A stretch of 64,000 nt of DNA from Archangium lipolyticum (GTDB taxonomy: Bacteria; Myxococcota; Myxococcia; Myxococcales; Myxococcaceae). The stretch covers positions 124,001 to 188,000 of the forward strand of contig NZ_JANKBZ010000001.1 of NCBI RefSeq assembly GCF_024623785.1, read 5' to 3'. Numbering within the stretch: the stretch's first letter is position 1; every line of letters starts with the position of its first letter. Below the pieces are notes generated by a model that made no database searches, was not told the DNA's origin, and saw only the letters and a list, made by a program, of their open reading frames with translations. Both the position numbers and the translations under genes were made by a program. Of this stretch, positions 35,241 to 44,411 are shown piece by piece.

Positions 35241-36584
35241 TTACGGCTCCTTCCCCAGCGGATCGAGTCCCACGGCGGCCCGCAGCTCCAGGAGCGCGGA
35301 TCCCAGTGAATAGCGGGCCTGTGCGAGCGATACTTCGGCCTCGAACAGTCTCACCTGCGCATCGCTCAACGCCAGGGACGTGGCAAGACCCTGGCGATAG
35401 AGAATGCTCGTCTCCTCGGCATTCTGTCTGGCGGCCTTCACGGCCACCTCGCCGAGCTCCAGGGCGGCCTGGGCGGTGCGCAGCGACACGCGCGCGCTCT
35501 CCACCGCCACGTCCACCCGCCGCACCCGCGCCTGCGTGTCCAGCTCCTGCACCCGCGTCAGCGCGAGCCGCTCGCGGCGATCGGCGTAGCGCTCGCCTCC
35601 GTCGAAGAGGTTCCAGGTCAGGTCCACCGTGAGAAAACCATTGAACGTACGGCCGGTGAGGCCCGCCTCGTTGGTGGCGCTGCCCTGCGCGGAGGCCGTC
35701 AGCGAGGGGAAGAGCCGCGCCAGGGGCTCCCGCGCGAGGGCCTTCTGCTGCTCCACCCGCAGCCGCGAGGAGAGGATGTCCGGGCGGCGCTCCAGGGCGT
35801 TCTCCGCCAGCCCCGCGAAGGAATCCACGGGACGGGAGGCGTCGGAGAGCAGCGTCTCGGGCGCGGCCAGCGGCTCCTGCACGGGCGCCACCAGCAGGTA
35901 GCCCAGCTCCAACCGGCTCTCCGCGGCGTTGCCCACCGCGTCGGCGAGCTGCGACTGCGCGGTGGCCACGTCCAGTTCCGCGCGCGTCACGTCATTGGTG
36001 CTGGCCAGCCCCGCCTGGGCCCGCGCCCGGGCCTCCTCGAGGGACTGCTTCGCGAAGGTGAGCCTCCGCTCGGCGGCCTCGGCCACCTGCTGCTGTCCCA
36101 GCGTGGTGAGGAAGGCGTTGGCCGCCTGGAAGCCCACCTGCCGGCGTGCCTCCACCGCGTCCAGCTCCGTCGCCTCGCGGTCCCGCTTCGCCGCCTCGTA
36201 GAGCGGAAAGCCGCGTGCATCGAAGAGCGTGATGCGGGCCACGGCGTTGGCCCCCAGGGCATTGAAGCGCTGCAGCACCACCGTCTGATCTCCCACCTGC
36301 CGCGTCGACTCCTGGGGACGGCGCGTATAGCTGCCGTTGAGGGTGAGCCTCGGGAGGAAGAAGGCCAGGGCGCGAGACACGCGGGCCCGGGCGGCCTCGG
36401 AGCGGGCCTGGGCCGACAGCGCGGTCTCGTTGCGCTCGGCCGCGAGCGATACCGCGCGCTCCAACGTCAGCGGCTCCTGCGTGACCTCGGGGGTGGGCCG
36501 CGGCTCCTGCGCGCGCGCCTCGGGCGCACATAGGGCGAGCCACACACACATGGGGACGGCGACGGCGGATCGGATCAAGGACAT
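35241..36584 (-). CDS. TolC-family outer-membrane efflux channel
   Basis: A ~447-residue outer-membrane factor and first gene of the efflux operon. After a signal peptide ending PEARA the protein shows two repeats rich in long amphipathic helices, as in TolC: LTLERAVSLAAERNETALSAQA at the N-terminus, NDVTRAELDVATAQSQLADAVG at mid-protein, and TSLALSDAQVRLFEAEVSLAQARYSLGSALLELRAAVG near the end. The frame is open upstream to 36692. I placed the start at the ATG at 36584 because the signal peptide begins there; its ribosome-binding site is weak. It is divergent from the MopE-like lipoprotein gene across 178 bases that must hold both promoters. Confidence 0.9.
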   Translation of the reverse strand: MSLIRSAVAVPMCVWLALCAPEARAQEPRPTPEVTQEPLTLERAVSLAAERNETALSAQARSEAARARVSRALAFFLPRLTLNGSYTRRPQESTRQVGDQTVVLQRFNALGANAVARITLFDARGFPLYEAAKRDREATELDAVEARRQVGFQAANAFLTTLGQQQVAEAAERRLTFAKQSLEEARARAQAGLASTNDVTRAELDVATAQSQLADAVGNAAESRLELGYLLVAPVQEPLAAPETLLSDASRPVDSFAGLAENALERRPDILSSRLRVEQQKALAREPLARLFPSLTASAQGSATNEAGLTGRTFNGFLTVDLTWNLFDGGERYADRRERLALTRVQELDTQARVRRVDVAVESARVSLRTAQAALELGEVAVKAARQNAEETSILYRQGLATSLALSDAQVRLFEAEVSLAQARYSLGSALLELRAAVGLDPLGKEP

Positions 36585-36762
36585 GTTCGTGCGGAGGGGT
36601 GTGATCCGGAGGGGGAAGGACAGCAGGCCCATATATAGGAGCCAGCCGGGCACGGCCACGGGAACCGCCCGTCTGGACGCTGCATCGCGCATCGGGCTAA
36701 TGGGGAGGGGGACGAAGGGGTTTCTTCACGTCGGGCGCAGGGCGCCCGGGAATGCACGAGCG

Positions 36763-38697
36763 ATGCGTTTATTCCTGGTGACGGTAGGAATGTTGGCGCT
36801 GGCCGGTTGCAAGCGGGATGAGGCCGGAGCGGGAGCCGTGCGCGTGGAGGTCTTCTACGCGACGTTCCACCCCGGGTGCCTCACGGTGACGGTCCAGGAC
36901 GAAGCGGACCCGAGCCGCACCGAGACGCAACAGCTCACGGTGGACGGGGGGAACAGCGACACGAAGACGGTGGCGGTGTTCCGCAAGGCGGACTGGGGCC
37001 GCACCCTCCGGGTGACGGCGAGCGCGCGAGAGATTTCGTGCGCGGGGCCCGAGGTGGCCACCAGCTCGCAGGTGGTGGAGGTGCCCGAGAAGGGCGCCAC
37101 GGCGGCATACCTGGATCTGCGCGCGGAGGACCTGGACGGAGACGGGTACGTCTCGGCGAGCACGAAGGGCTCGGACTGCGACGACACCGACGCCACCGTG
37201 CACCCGGGGGCCGAGGAGAAGTGCGGCGGCAAGGACAGCAACTGCGCCAACGGCGATGACGACGCCACCGACAAGCGCCCGTACTACCCGGACGCGGACG
37301 GTGATGGGTACGGTAACTCGTTGCAGGGGACGGTCGCATGCGCGCCGCCGCCGAACATGGTGGCCCAGGGCGGGGACTGCCACGACACCGACCCCACCGT
37401 GCACCCGGGCCGGGCGGAGCTGCTCTGCGACGGGCAGGACGAGGACTGCGACGGCAAGGCGGACGACGACTTCCAGCTGGGCGCCTCGTGCGAGGCGGAG
37501 CTCGGCTGCGCGGGCAAGCGCATGTCGTGCAGCGCGGATCGCACGGAGGCTCCGTGTGTGCGCACGGAGGAGCCCAAGCAGTGGTACGTGGACAGGGATG
37601 GGGATGCTCGCGCCGGCACGTCCGTGGGCCTGTCCTGCGAGATGCCTCCGGACGCGGTGGCCACCCCGAACGACTGCGACGACACCTCGCGCTTCATCGG
37701 TGGCACCGAGGTGTGCGACGGGCTGGACAACGACTGCAAGGGCGGTGTGGACGAGGGCACAGTGTGCGGCTCGCATGACTGGAAGACGGAGACCGTGAGC
37801 GGCGAGAGCGAGTCGTGGCCCGTGGTGACGACCTACGCCCCGGGCAAGGCGTGGCTCGCGGGCGACGGCGGCAGGCTCGCGCACGTGGACATGAGCGCAC
37901 AGACGCGCGCCACCCGGTTCAGCTGCACGGGAGATTGGAAGGCGGCCTGGGCGAGGCCGAGCGATGGACGCGTCTTCCTCGGCGGGTCGCAGGGCGTGCT
38001 CGCCACCACCACCACGGCGTCGAACGCGACGTGCACCACCGCCTCGGTGCCGGGAATGACGAGCACCCTCAATGGCCTGGTGGGCTTCGAGCGCAACGGC
38101 GTCACCACGGTGTACGCGGTCTCCAGCGGCGGCCACGTGCTGCGCTGGGAGTGGCCGGCCACCCAGGCGGAGCCCTCCGCGCCGGTGATGATGGAGCGGC
38201 TGGCCGCGAACCTGCGGAGCATTCACGGTCTGAGCACGGACACGCTGCTGGCCGTCGGCGCCGAGGACTACCTGCTCGACACCGTACCGCGCGTCTTCAG
38301 CCTCGACACGGCCTCGGGGAAGTGGAAGCGCGAGAACCTGCCCAACAATGTGGGGACGGGCTACCTGCGAGGCGTGTTCGTGGTGGACGGCGGGCTGGCC
38401 TACGCCGTGGGCGACAAGGGACTCGTGCTCAAGCGTGAGAACGGAACGTGGAGCAAGCCGTCGTCTCCCACCGGCGCGGGGTCGGATCTGCGGGACGTGG
38501 TCGCCTTCCACCCCACCCGCGTCTTCGTCCTCTCCAACAAGAGCAACACGTACCTCCACCGCTTCGATGGCACGGCCTGGAGCGAGCCCCTCAACCCGGC
38601 CCAGTCGCTCCTGTCCCTCGATGCCCTCCGGCCCGAGGAGATCTGGGCCTCGGGAGGAAACGGAACGTGGACGCGCTGGGGGCAGCAGAACCCATAG
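36763..38697 (+). CDS. MopE-like lipoprotein with Asp/Cys metal-binding repeats and C-terminal propeller
   Basis: A 644-residue surface lipoprotein. The signal MRLFLVTVGMLALAGC has a good lipobox (LAGC). Residues ~125-340 contain repeats of the 'putative metal-binding motif' type: DLDGDGYV...DCDDTDATVHPGAEE.CGG.DSNC, then DADGDGYG...DCHDTDPTVHPGRAELLCDGQDEDCDG, and a third DRDGDA...DCDDTSRFIGGTEVCDGLDNDC. Asp-x-Asp-x-Asp-Gly loops suggest calcium, and paired Cys suggest disulfides. Residues ~350-640 look like a beta-propeller with repeated GxxWxxxGxxG turns. The start at 36763 is chosen for the lipobox. It ends 4 bases before the first ATPase gene, so it probably leads the lipid-transport operon. 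Confidence 0.75.
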   Translation: MRLFLVTVGMLALAGCKRDEAGAGAVRVEVFYATFHPGCLTVTVQDEADPSRTETQQLTVDGGNSDTKTVAVFRKADWGRTLRVTASAREISCAGPEVATSSQVVEVPEKGATAAYLDLRAEDLDGDGYVSASTKGSDCDDTDATVHPGAEEKCGGKDSNCANGDDDATDKRPYYPDADGDGYGNSLQGTVACAPPPNMVAQGGDCHDTDPTVHPGRAELLCDGQDEDCDGKADDDFQLGASCEAELGCAGKRMSCSADRTEAPCVRTEEPKQWYVDRDGDARAGTSVGLSCEMPPDAVATPNDCDDTSRFIGGTEVCDGLDNDCKGGVDEGTVCGSHDWKTETVSGESESWPVVTTYAPGKAWLAGDGGRLAHVDMSAQTRATRFSCTGDWKAAWARPSDGRVFLGGSQGVLATTTTASNATCTTASVPGMTSTLNGLVGFERNGVTTVYAVSSGGHVLRWEWPATQAEPSAPVMMERLAANLRSIHGLSTDTLLAVGAEDYLLDTVPRVFSLDTASGKWKRENLPNNVGTGYLRGVFVVDGGLAYAVGDKGLVLKRENGTWSKPSSPTGAGSDLRDVVAFHPTRVFVLSNKSNTYLHRFDGTAWSEPLNPAQSLLSLDALRPEEIWASGGNGTWTRWGQQNP

Positions 38698-38701
38698 TCC
38701 C

Positions 38702-39400
38702 ATGGAGCTGCGCGCGGACAGGCTCTCGGTGCGGCAGGGGGTGCGGCCCGTCCTTCGGGACGTGGACTGCACCCTTCCGCCGGGCAGCCGCGTGCTCGTG
38801 ATGGGGCGCTCGGGCGCGGGCAAGACGACGCTGTTCAAGGCGCTCGCGGGATTGGTGGCACCGGCCAGCGGCCGAGTCCTCTGGAAGGGCGAGGACGTAG
38901 CCGGGATGACGCCCGCGGAGAAGCGCATGCGCCAGGCGGCGTTCGGCATGGTGTTCCAGACGGATGCCCTCTTCGACTCGATGACGGTGCGGGGCAATGT
39001 GCTGTTGCCGCTGGAGCGCCGGCACGTGCCCCGCGAGGAGGCGGAGGCGCGCGCGGACGAGGTGCTGCGCGCGGTGGGGCTCTCGGAGGCCGCGGACACG
39101 CTGCCGGAGCGGCTGTCCGGCGGCATGCGCAAGCGGGCCGGCATCGCGAGGGCGCTGGCGGCGAGGCCTTCGGTGCTGCTGGCGGATGATCCCTTCGCGG
39201 GGTTGGACCCGGGCACGGCGCGGCAGGTGGCGCGGGTGCTGCTGGAGGTGGCCGGGAACGGCACGCTGATCGTCGCCGCGCACGATGCGCCACCCGAGCT
39301 CTCCTTCTCCCGCTGGCTGTACCTGCGCGAGGGGCAGCTCGTCTACGACGGCCCTCCGTCCCCCGAGGTGGAGACGCTGGCGGACGAGGCGCTCGCATGA
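38702..39400 (+). CDS. Mla-like lipid ABC transporter ATPase 1 (Walker B Glu to Asp)
   Basis: A 232-residue ATPase of the MlaF/Mkl type. Walker A is GRSGAGKTT (35-43); the Q loop is GMVFQTDALFDSMTV, with the F-D-S-x-T-V of MlaF; the signature is intact LSGGM (138-142). Walker B reads VLLADDPFAGLD, so the catalytic Glu after D162 is an Asp (D163). The switch His lies in VAAHD. The start is the ATG at 38702, 4 bases after the MopE-like stop. The stop overlaps the permease ATG (ATGA). It lacks an MCE gene of its own; see the second block at 43668-46145. Asp at the catalytic-base position usually lowers or abolishes hydrolysis at that site. Confidence 0.9.
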   Translation: MELRADRLSVRQGVRPVLRDVDCTLPPGSRVLVMGRSGAGKTTLFKALAGLVAPASGRVLWKGEDVAGMTPAEKRMRQAAFGMVFQTDALFDSMTVRGNVLLPLERRHVPREEAEARADEVLRAVGLSEAADTLPERLSGGMRKRAGIARALAARPSVLLADDPFAGLDPGTARQVARVLLEVAGNGTLIVAAHDAPPELSFSRWLYLREGQLVYDGPPSPEVETLADEALA

Positions 39401-40173
39401 GCGGGACGCTGGTGTGGCTCGGCCAGGAGGCGCTGGGCGCGGTGAGGGCGGTGGGGGCGCTGGCGATCGTGCTGGCGCGGACGGTGCTGGGACTCTGGCG
39501 GATGGATCGCCGCGAGCTGCTGCGCGGGCTGGAGGAGTTCGGCTGGGGCTCGCTGCCGCTGACGCTGGCGGTCGCGGCGCTGACGGGGGCGACGGTGGTG
39601 GTGCAGACGTCGCTGTACGTGCAGCGCTTCGGGGCGCGGGCGTTCCTCGGGTGGGCGGCGGGGTACGCGGTGCTGTGGGAGTTCGGCCCGCTGCTGCTGG
39701 GGCTGGTGATGGCGGCGCGGCTGGGGGCGCGCAACGCGGCGGAGCTGGCGACGATGCAGGTGGGCGGGCAGCTCGAGGGCCTGCGCGGCATCGGGTTGGA
39801 CCCGTTCGCGGTGCTGGTGGCCCCGCGCGTGGTGGCGATGACGGTGAGCGTGACGGGCCTGTCCACCCTCACCTTCCTGGTGGCCGTGCTCTTCGAGGCG
39901 GTGGCGGCCTTCTTCACGCTGGGGCTGCCGGTGCGCGCCTTCTTCGACAGCTTCGAGCGCATGCTGCACGCGACGGACGTGCTGGGCGGTGTGGTGAAGT
40001 CGGGCGCCTTCGGGCTGGCGATCGCGCTGGTGTCCACGGCGGTGGGGATCCGGGCACGCGGAGGCGCACGGGCGGTGGGCCAGGCGGCCGCGGGCGCGGT
40101 GGTGATGGGGTGCGCGGCCATCTTCCTGCTGGACTTCCTGCTCACCTCCTCGCTCTCGTTCCTGCTGAGGTGA
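39397..40173 (+). CDS. Mla-like lipid ABC transporter permease 1 (MlaE/YrbE type)
   Basis: A 258-residue inner-membrane permease with five to six hydrophobic helices. The MlaE signature is present: YAVLWEFGPLLLGLVMAARLGARNAAELATMQVGGQLEGLRGIGLDPFAVLVAPRVVAM (described at ~90-150), corresponding to the R/W-E-F-G-P and E-L-x-T-M conserved blocks that contact the ATPase. The N-terminal amphipathic helix region (~1-50) is as in MlaE. It overlaps the ATPase gene by 4 bases. The 58-base gap to the next gene could hold a ribosome-binding site only. Confidence 0.88.
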   Translation: MSGTLVWLGQEALGAVRAVGALAIVLARTVLGLWRMDRRELLRGLEEFGWGSLPLTLAVAALTGATVVVQTSLYVQRFGARAFLGWAAGYAVLWEFGPLLLGLVMAARLGARNAAELATMQVGGQLEGLRGIGLDPFAVLVAPRVVAMTVSVTGLSTLTFLVAVLFEAVAAFFTLGLPVRAFFDSFERMLHATDVLGGVVKSGAFGLAIALVSTAVGIRARGGARAVGQAAAGAVVMGCAAIFLLDFLLTSSLSFLLR

Positions 40174-40231
40174 GGCCGGGACTTCGCTTCACTTTGAGCG
40201 AAAGCCCTGGAGTTCTCGTAACATCACACCC

Positions 40232-41161
40232 ATGTCCCGCTCGTTCCCCCTCCGGAGTGCCGGCGCCGCGGCGTTGGCCCTCGTCCTGTCCGCGGCTCCG
40301 ACGACCTCCGCGTGGGCGGCCCGGCCCAAGAACCGCGCGCAGAAGCCGCAGCCGGCGCCAGCTCCCCAGCAGCCACGTGCCGAGGAGCCGCAACCGGTCC
40401 TGCGGACGTACCTGAACGCCGCCCTTCGCTTGTACGAGAGCCTCGAATACGAGCGCGCGCTCGATCAGATCCGCCGCGCGAGGAGCTACACGCGAAGTGT
40501 GGACGATGACGTCACCGTGTCGCTCTTCGAGGGCGTCATCCTGGCGGACATGGGGCGCAAGGAGGAAGCGATCGCGGCCTTCCGCACGGGACTGCTGCTG
40601 CGGCCGGAGGCAACGCTGCCGGTGAAGGTGTCCCCCAAGGTGGAGCGCGACTTCGAGACCGTGCGCCAGGGAGTGCGCCGCGAGCTGGCCACTCTGCAGG
40701 CGAAGCAGCAGGCGGAACAGAAGCCCCCGGAGCCCGGCGAGGAGACGCCCGAGTCCACCCCGGAGGCACAGCCCTCCCGGACCGCGCTCGACGCACCGGC
40801 CACGTCCACCCCGGACGCGGCGGTGGCCACCCCGGCGGCTCCACGTTCGAAGACGCTCTCCTATGCCCTCATGGGCGGGGGCGTGGTGGCGACGGGTGTT
40901 GGCGCGTACCTGGGCGTGTCCGCCCTCTCCTACAACCAGCGCAGGCTGGAGCTGCGCGCCGACGATGCAGTGAAGGCCCGCTCCCGGGCGGAGACGCAGC
41001 TCACCGCGGGCGCGGTGCTGGTGCCCGTGGGGCTCGCCGCGCTCGGCACCGGACTGGTGATGATGTTCCTGCCGGGAGACGCCGCTTCCTCCCCTTCTTC
41101 CACCGTCACGCTCGCGCCGCTTCCCGGGGGAGTCTCCCTGGGTGCCACCGGGCGCTTCTAG
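40232..41161 (+). CDS. exported TPR-like protein with C-terminal membrane segments
   Basis: A 309-residue protein of unknown function. The signal peptide ends TSAWA (~30). A Pro/Gln-rich linker leads to a helical TPR-like region (~60-160: LRTYLNAALRLYESLEYERALDQIRRAR, then SLFEGVILADMGRKEEAIAAFRTGLLLRPEA). An acidic Pro-rich linker follows, and then two hydrophobic helices at ~208-230 and ~265-285. The TPR part is probably periplasmic. It lies between the two lipid-transport blocks and in the same orientation, so it may be an accessory envelope subunit; this is inferred from position only. Confidence 0.6.
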   Translation: MSRSFPLRSAGAAALALVLSAAPTTSAWAARPKNRAQKPQPAPAPQQPRAEEPQPVLRTYLNAALRLYESLEYERALDQIRRARSYTRSVDDDVTVSLFEGVILADMGRKEEAIAAFRTGLLLRPEATLPVKVSPKVERDFETVRQGVRRELATLQAKQQAEQKPPEPGEETPESTPEAQPSRTALDAPATSTPDAAVATPAAPRSKTLSYALMGGGVVATGVGAYLGVSALSYNQRRLELRADDAVKARSRAETQLTAGAVLVPVGLAALGTGLVMMFLPGDAASSPSSTVTLAPLPGGVSLGATGRF

Positions 41162-41183
41162 CCGCCTCTCCGAGGACTCGCCG

Positions 41184-43592
41184 ATGACCTTTCGTCCCTT
41201 CCACCTGATGGTGTGCTGCCTCGTGGTGAGCACGGGGTGTGGCTGGCTGCTGGAGGACTACTCCGGCGTGCTGTGCAACGAGGACGGCAGTTGCCCCTCG
41301 GGCTACTTCTGCGCGGCGGACACCGGGCGCTGCCAGCCCGGAGAGGCACCCGTCGTCGAGGACGCGGGCGTGTGCGCCAGTGTCTCGGCCTGCATCGCGG
41401 ACGACGGTTGCTGCCCGAGTGACTGCAACGCGAACACCGACACCGATTGCCAGCCGGCGTGTGGCAACGGCCAGGTGGAGACGGACGAGGTCTGCGACGA
41501 CGGCAACACGCTCAACGGCGACAACTGCGATCCGACCTGCCGCTACTTCAACGGCGTGTCCTTGTTGTCCGGCGTGCCTGGCTCGCGAGGTTACTCGGAT
41601 GGGCCGCGTGGCGTTGCCCGCTTCCAGGGGCCGAGCCATCTCGCCCAGGGCACGGGCGCACTCTTCCTGGTGGACACGGACAACGCCACGATCCGCCGCA
41701 TCCAGCTCTCGGACGGCACCATCACGACCGTGGCGGGAGCCCCCTTCGAGAAGCAGTACGTCGACGGACCCATGGCCGGTGCGCGCTTCGTCCAGCCCGA
41801 GGACGGGGTGTACTTCAACCAGGAGCAGGTCCTCTATCTGCGGGATCACCTGCTCCTGTCGGACGGAGGCACGTCGAGCCAGCAGGTGCTCCGACGCATC
41901 TCCCTCGATGGCGGCACGGTGGAGACGGTGGACGCCGGCATGGGCTTCACCAATCTCCGTGGACTGGGCAAGGACAACCAGGCCCTGCTCCTGCTGGACG
42001 ACAACGGTCTGCGCCGGTGGGACCCGTCCACGGGCACGAAGGAGACGGTGGTCACCGCCGCCCAGCTCACGGCCATCGCCGGCTCGAACGAGTGTGCGGG
42101 CGTGACGGCCTCCGCGAGTGGCACCTATCCATATTACCTCGCCTGCGGCCAGCTCATCCTGCGCGTGGACGACGCCACTGGGAACATCTCGGTCCATGCC
42201 GGGAACGCGACCTACTCCGGGTGCTCGGACCCGACGGATGGAGGCCTGGGCTCGGCCACCTTCACCCAGGCACGCAACCTCGCCTGGGGGAGCATGACCG
42301 CACTGTCGCAGGGGCCCTTTGGAACCCCCATCATCCGCACCTACTCCTATCTCTTCATCGCGGACCCGGGCTGCCACACCATCAGGGTGCTCTCCTCGGG
42401 CACGCTCACCACCCATGCCGGTGCCGCTTATTCCCCGGGGTATGTCGACGCGGTGGATCCGCTCGCTGCCCGCTTCAACCGGCCGAGCTCGCTCGCGGCG
42501 ATCAACTCCGGGATCAACGCTCCTCCCACGCTGTATGTCGCGGAGCCCGGAAACGGGGTGGTGCGCCAGGTCATAGGCATCTACAACTCGTCGTTCCCGA
42601 GCTCCGTGAGGACCTATGCGGGTGCGCCTCCCAACACCACCTTCGCCTACTCGGACGCGGGGACCACGGCGCGCTACACCCAGGTGACCGACCTCGTCAC
42701 CGATGGGGATGCCGGGGTCGCCTACGCCACCTCGCGCACGGGAGGACGCGTGTTCCAGGTGTCGCTCGACACCGGCGCCTCCGAGGAGTTGGCGGCCTTC
42801 TCCAGCCAGGCCGTGGCCATCACCCGGCTCGAGGGCATGCTCTACGTGGCCCTCGCCGACGGGACGGTGCGCCGGCTCACCCCGGGCTCGGCCACCCTGG
42901 AGCTCTACGCCGGCAAGAGCGGGCAGACCACCCCGGCGGTGGACGGCGATCGCAGGACGACCGCGGTCCTCTCCGCCACGGCCCTGGCCACCGACGGCAA
43001 GGTCCTCTTCTTCGTCGATGACAAGGCACGCAGCATCCGCAAGCTGGATCCGGCGACGAACTTCGTCACGACGCTCGCCGGAGGCGACAGCACCGCCGGC
43101 CCGCCCGCGGTGGTCGATGGCACCGGCCGCACCGCGCGCTTCGAGACCCCGAAGGATCTCGCCTATGACGGCCAGTTCCTCTACACGCTGGACGGCAACG
43201 GTTCCGTCGTGCGGCGGATCAGCATCGGCACTGGCGAGGTCACCACGATCGCCGGCCAGCTCAACGCCCTGGGCGCGCTGGATGGCTTCGGCAAGGAGGC
43301 GCGGTTCGCCGGGGCGCGGGGGCTGACCACGGATGGCCGCTACCTCTTCATCTCGGATCCGGGCGGTGGGCCGATCGTGCCCCCGGATTTCACGGGCCCG
43401 ACCATCCGCGCGCTGGATCTGCGGACGCTCGCCGTCACGACGATGGCGGGAATGCGCGGACACTGGAGCGTCATGGCCGGCCCGGGGACGAGCGCCCGGC
43501 TCAACACGCCGGGCCCCATCGCCTTCGATCCGATCCGCCAGACGGTGGTGTTCTACGACGAGCGGGAGAACAGCTTCCTGCGCATCCGGTGA
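41184..43592 (+). CDS. NHL-type beta-propeller lipoprotein with myxobacterial disulfide repeat
   Basis: An 802-residue lipoprotein. The signal sequence ends VVSTGC (Cys19 lipidated). An EGF/disulfide-type Cys-rich stretch (~28-100) includes the 'Myxococcus cysteine-rich' repeat CGNGQVETDEVCDDGNTLNGDNC. From ~120 to the end there are ~10 NHL/SMP-30-like blades on the pattern GxxxxxxDGxxxxARFxxPxxL(A/S)...LYVAD..NxxIRxI..GxVTTxAG. The final blade ends ENSFLRIR. The start is the ATG at 41184 for the lipobox. The family is expanded in myxobacteria; binding partners are unknown. It precedes the second permease gene by 75 bases. Confidence 0.75.
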   Translation: MTFRPFHLMVCCLVVSTGCGWLLEDYSGVLCNEDGSCPSGYFCAADTGRCQPGEAPVVEDAGVCASVSACIADDGCCPSDCNANTDTDCQPACGNGQVETDEVCDDGNTLNGDNCDPTCRYFNGVSLLSGVPGSRGYSDGPRGVARFQGPSHLAQGTGALFLVDTDNATIRRIQLSDGTITTVAGAPFEKQYVDGPMAGARFVQPEDGVYFNQEQVLYLRDHLLLSDGGTSSQQVLRRISLDGGTVETVDAGMGFTNLRGLGKDNQALLLLDDNGLRRWDPSTGTKETVVTAAQLTAIAGSNECAGVTASASGTYPYYLACGQLILRVDDATGNISVHAGNATYSGCSDPTDGGLGSATFTQARNLAWGSMTALSQGPFGTPIIRTYSYLFIADPGCHTIRVLSSGTLTTHAGAAYSPGYVDAVDPLAARFNRPSSLAAINSGINAPPTLYVAEPGNGVVRQVIGIYNSSFPSSVRTYAGAPPNTTFAYSDAGTTARYTQVTDLVTDGDAGVAYATSRTGGRVFQVSLDTGASEELAAFSSQAVAITRLEGMLYVALADGTVRRLTPGSATLELYAGKSGQTTPAVDGDRRTTAVLSATALATDGKVLFFVDDKARSIRKLDPATNFVTTLAGGDSTAGPPAVVDGTGRTARFETPKDLAYDGQFLYTLDGNGSVVRRISIGTGEVTTIAGQLNALGALDGFGKEARFAGARGLTTDGRYLFISDPGGGPIVPPDFTGPTIRALDLRTLAVTTMAGMRGHWSVMAGPGTSARLNTPGPIAFDPIRQTVVFYDERENSFLRIR

Positions 43593-43667
43593 GCCAGGCG
43601 CCCGGGTGGTTTCGCTCCCCGCGCCGGGCGCGCTACGCTCGGGGCTCCCCCAGGGCCCCCACCCGGA

Positions 43668-44411
43668 ATGAACATCCTCAGCTTCTTCGGAGCCCCCGCA
43701 TTGATGCTCGCGCGCACGGTACGTGCGAGCGCGCGTGATGGCCTGTCCTGGCACGAGTGCCTGCGCCAGCTGCACGAGCTGGGCGGGCGCAGCGCGTGGC
43801 TGGTGACGTCGGGCATGGCCTTCTTCGGGGCCGTGATGGTGACGATCGCGGACAGCCAGGCGAGGAAGATGACGGGGAACCTGCCGGTGGTGGGCCCGCC
43901 CTACTTCGAGCTGATGGTGCGCGAGTTCGGCCCGGTGATGTCCGCGCTGCTGACGGCGGCGCGAGGCGGGGCGAGCCACGGCGCGGAGCTGTCCACCATG
44001 AGCGTGAACGAGCAGGTGGAGGCGCTGGAGATGTCGGCGGGAGATCCGCACGCGGACCTGGTGGCGCCGAGGGTGGTGGCGGGGCTGTTGGGAGTGCCGC
44101 TGCTGTGCGTGCTGGGGACGATGGCGGCGACGCTGTCGGCGGTGGCCACGGCGAGCTGGGTCTTCGGGGTGGACGGGACGGCCTTCATGGACGCGCGGTA
44201 CGTGGACGGGTGGGACGTGGTGGCGGGGCTGGTGAAGGCGGCGGGCTGCGGCCTCTACATTCCGCTGGCGGCGGCGGTGGCGGGCCTGTCCGCGCGAGGA
44301 GGCGCCGAGGCGGTGGGCGAGGCCACCACGCGCGGGGTGGTGGCGGCGTGTCTCGGCTGCCTGCTGATCGACTTCGTGGTGGCGCTGGGCTTCCAGGCGC
44401 TGCGGGTATGA
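43668..44411 (+). CDS. Mla-like lipid ABC transporter permease 2 (MlaE/YrbE type)
   Basis: A 247-residue permease. The conserved block is closer to canonical MlaE than that of permease 1: MVREFGPVMSALLTAARGGASHGAELSTM, followed by SVNEQVEALEMSAGDPHADLVAPRVVAG (~85-142). The N-terminal amphipathic helix reads RTVRASARDGLSWHECLRQLHELG. The two permeases share the E-F-G-P and A-E-L-x-T-M cores but differ around them, as expected for subunits that have specialised. Overlaps the second ATPase gene by 4 bases. Confidence 0.88.
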   Translation: MNILSFFGAPALMLARTVRASARDGLSWHECLRQLHELGGRSAWLVTSGMAFFGAVMVTIADSQARKMTGNLPVVGPPYFELMVREFGPVMSALLTAARGGASHGAELSTMSVNEQVEALEMSAGDPHADLVAPRVVAGLLGVPLLCVLGTMAATLSAVATASWVFGVDGTAFMDARYVDGWDVVAGLVKAAGCGLYIPLAAAVAGLSARGGAEAVGEATTRGVVAACLGCLLIDFVVALGFQALRV

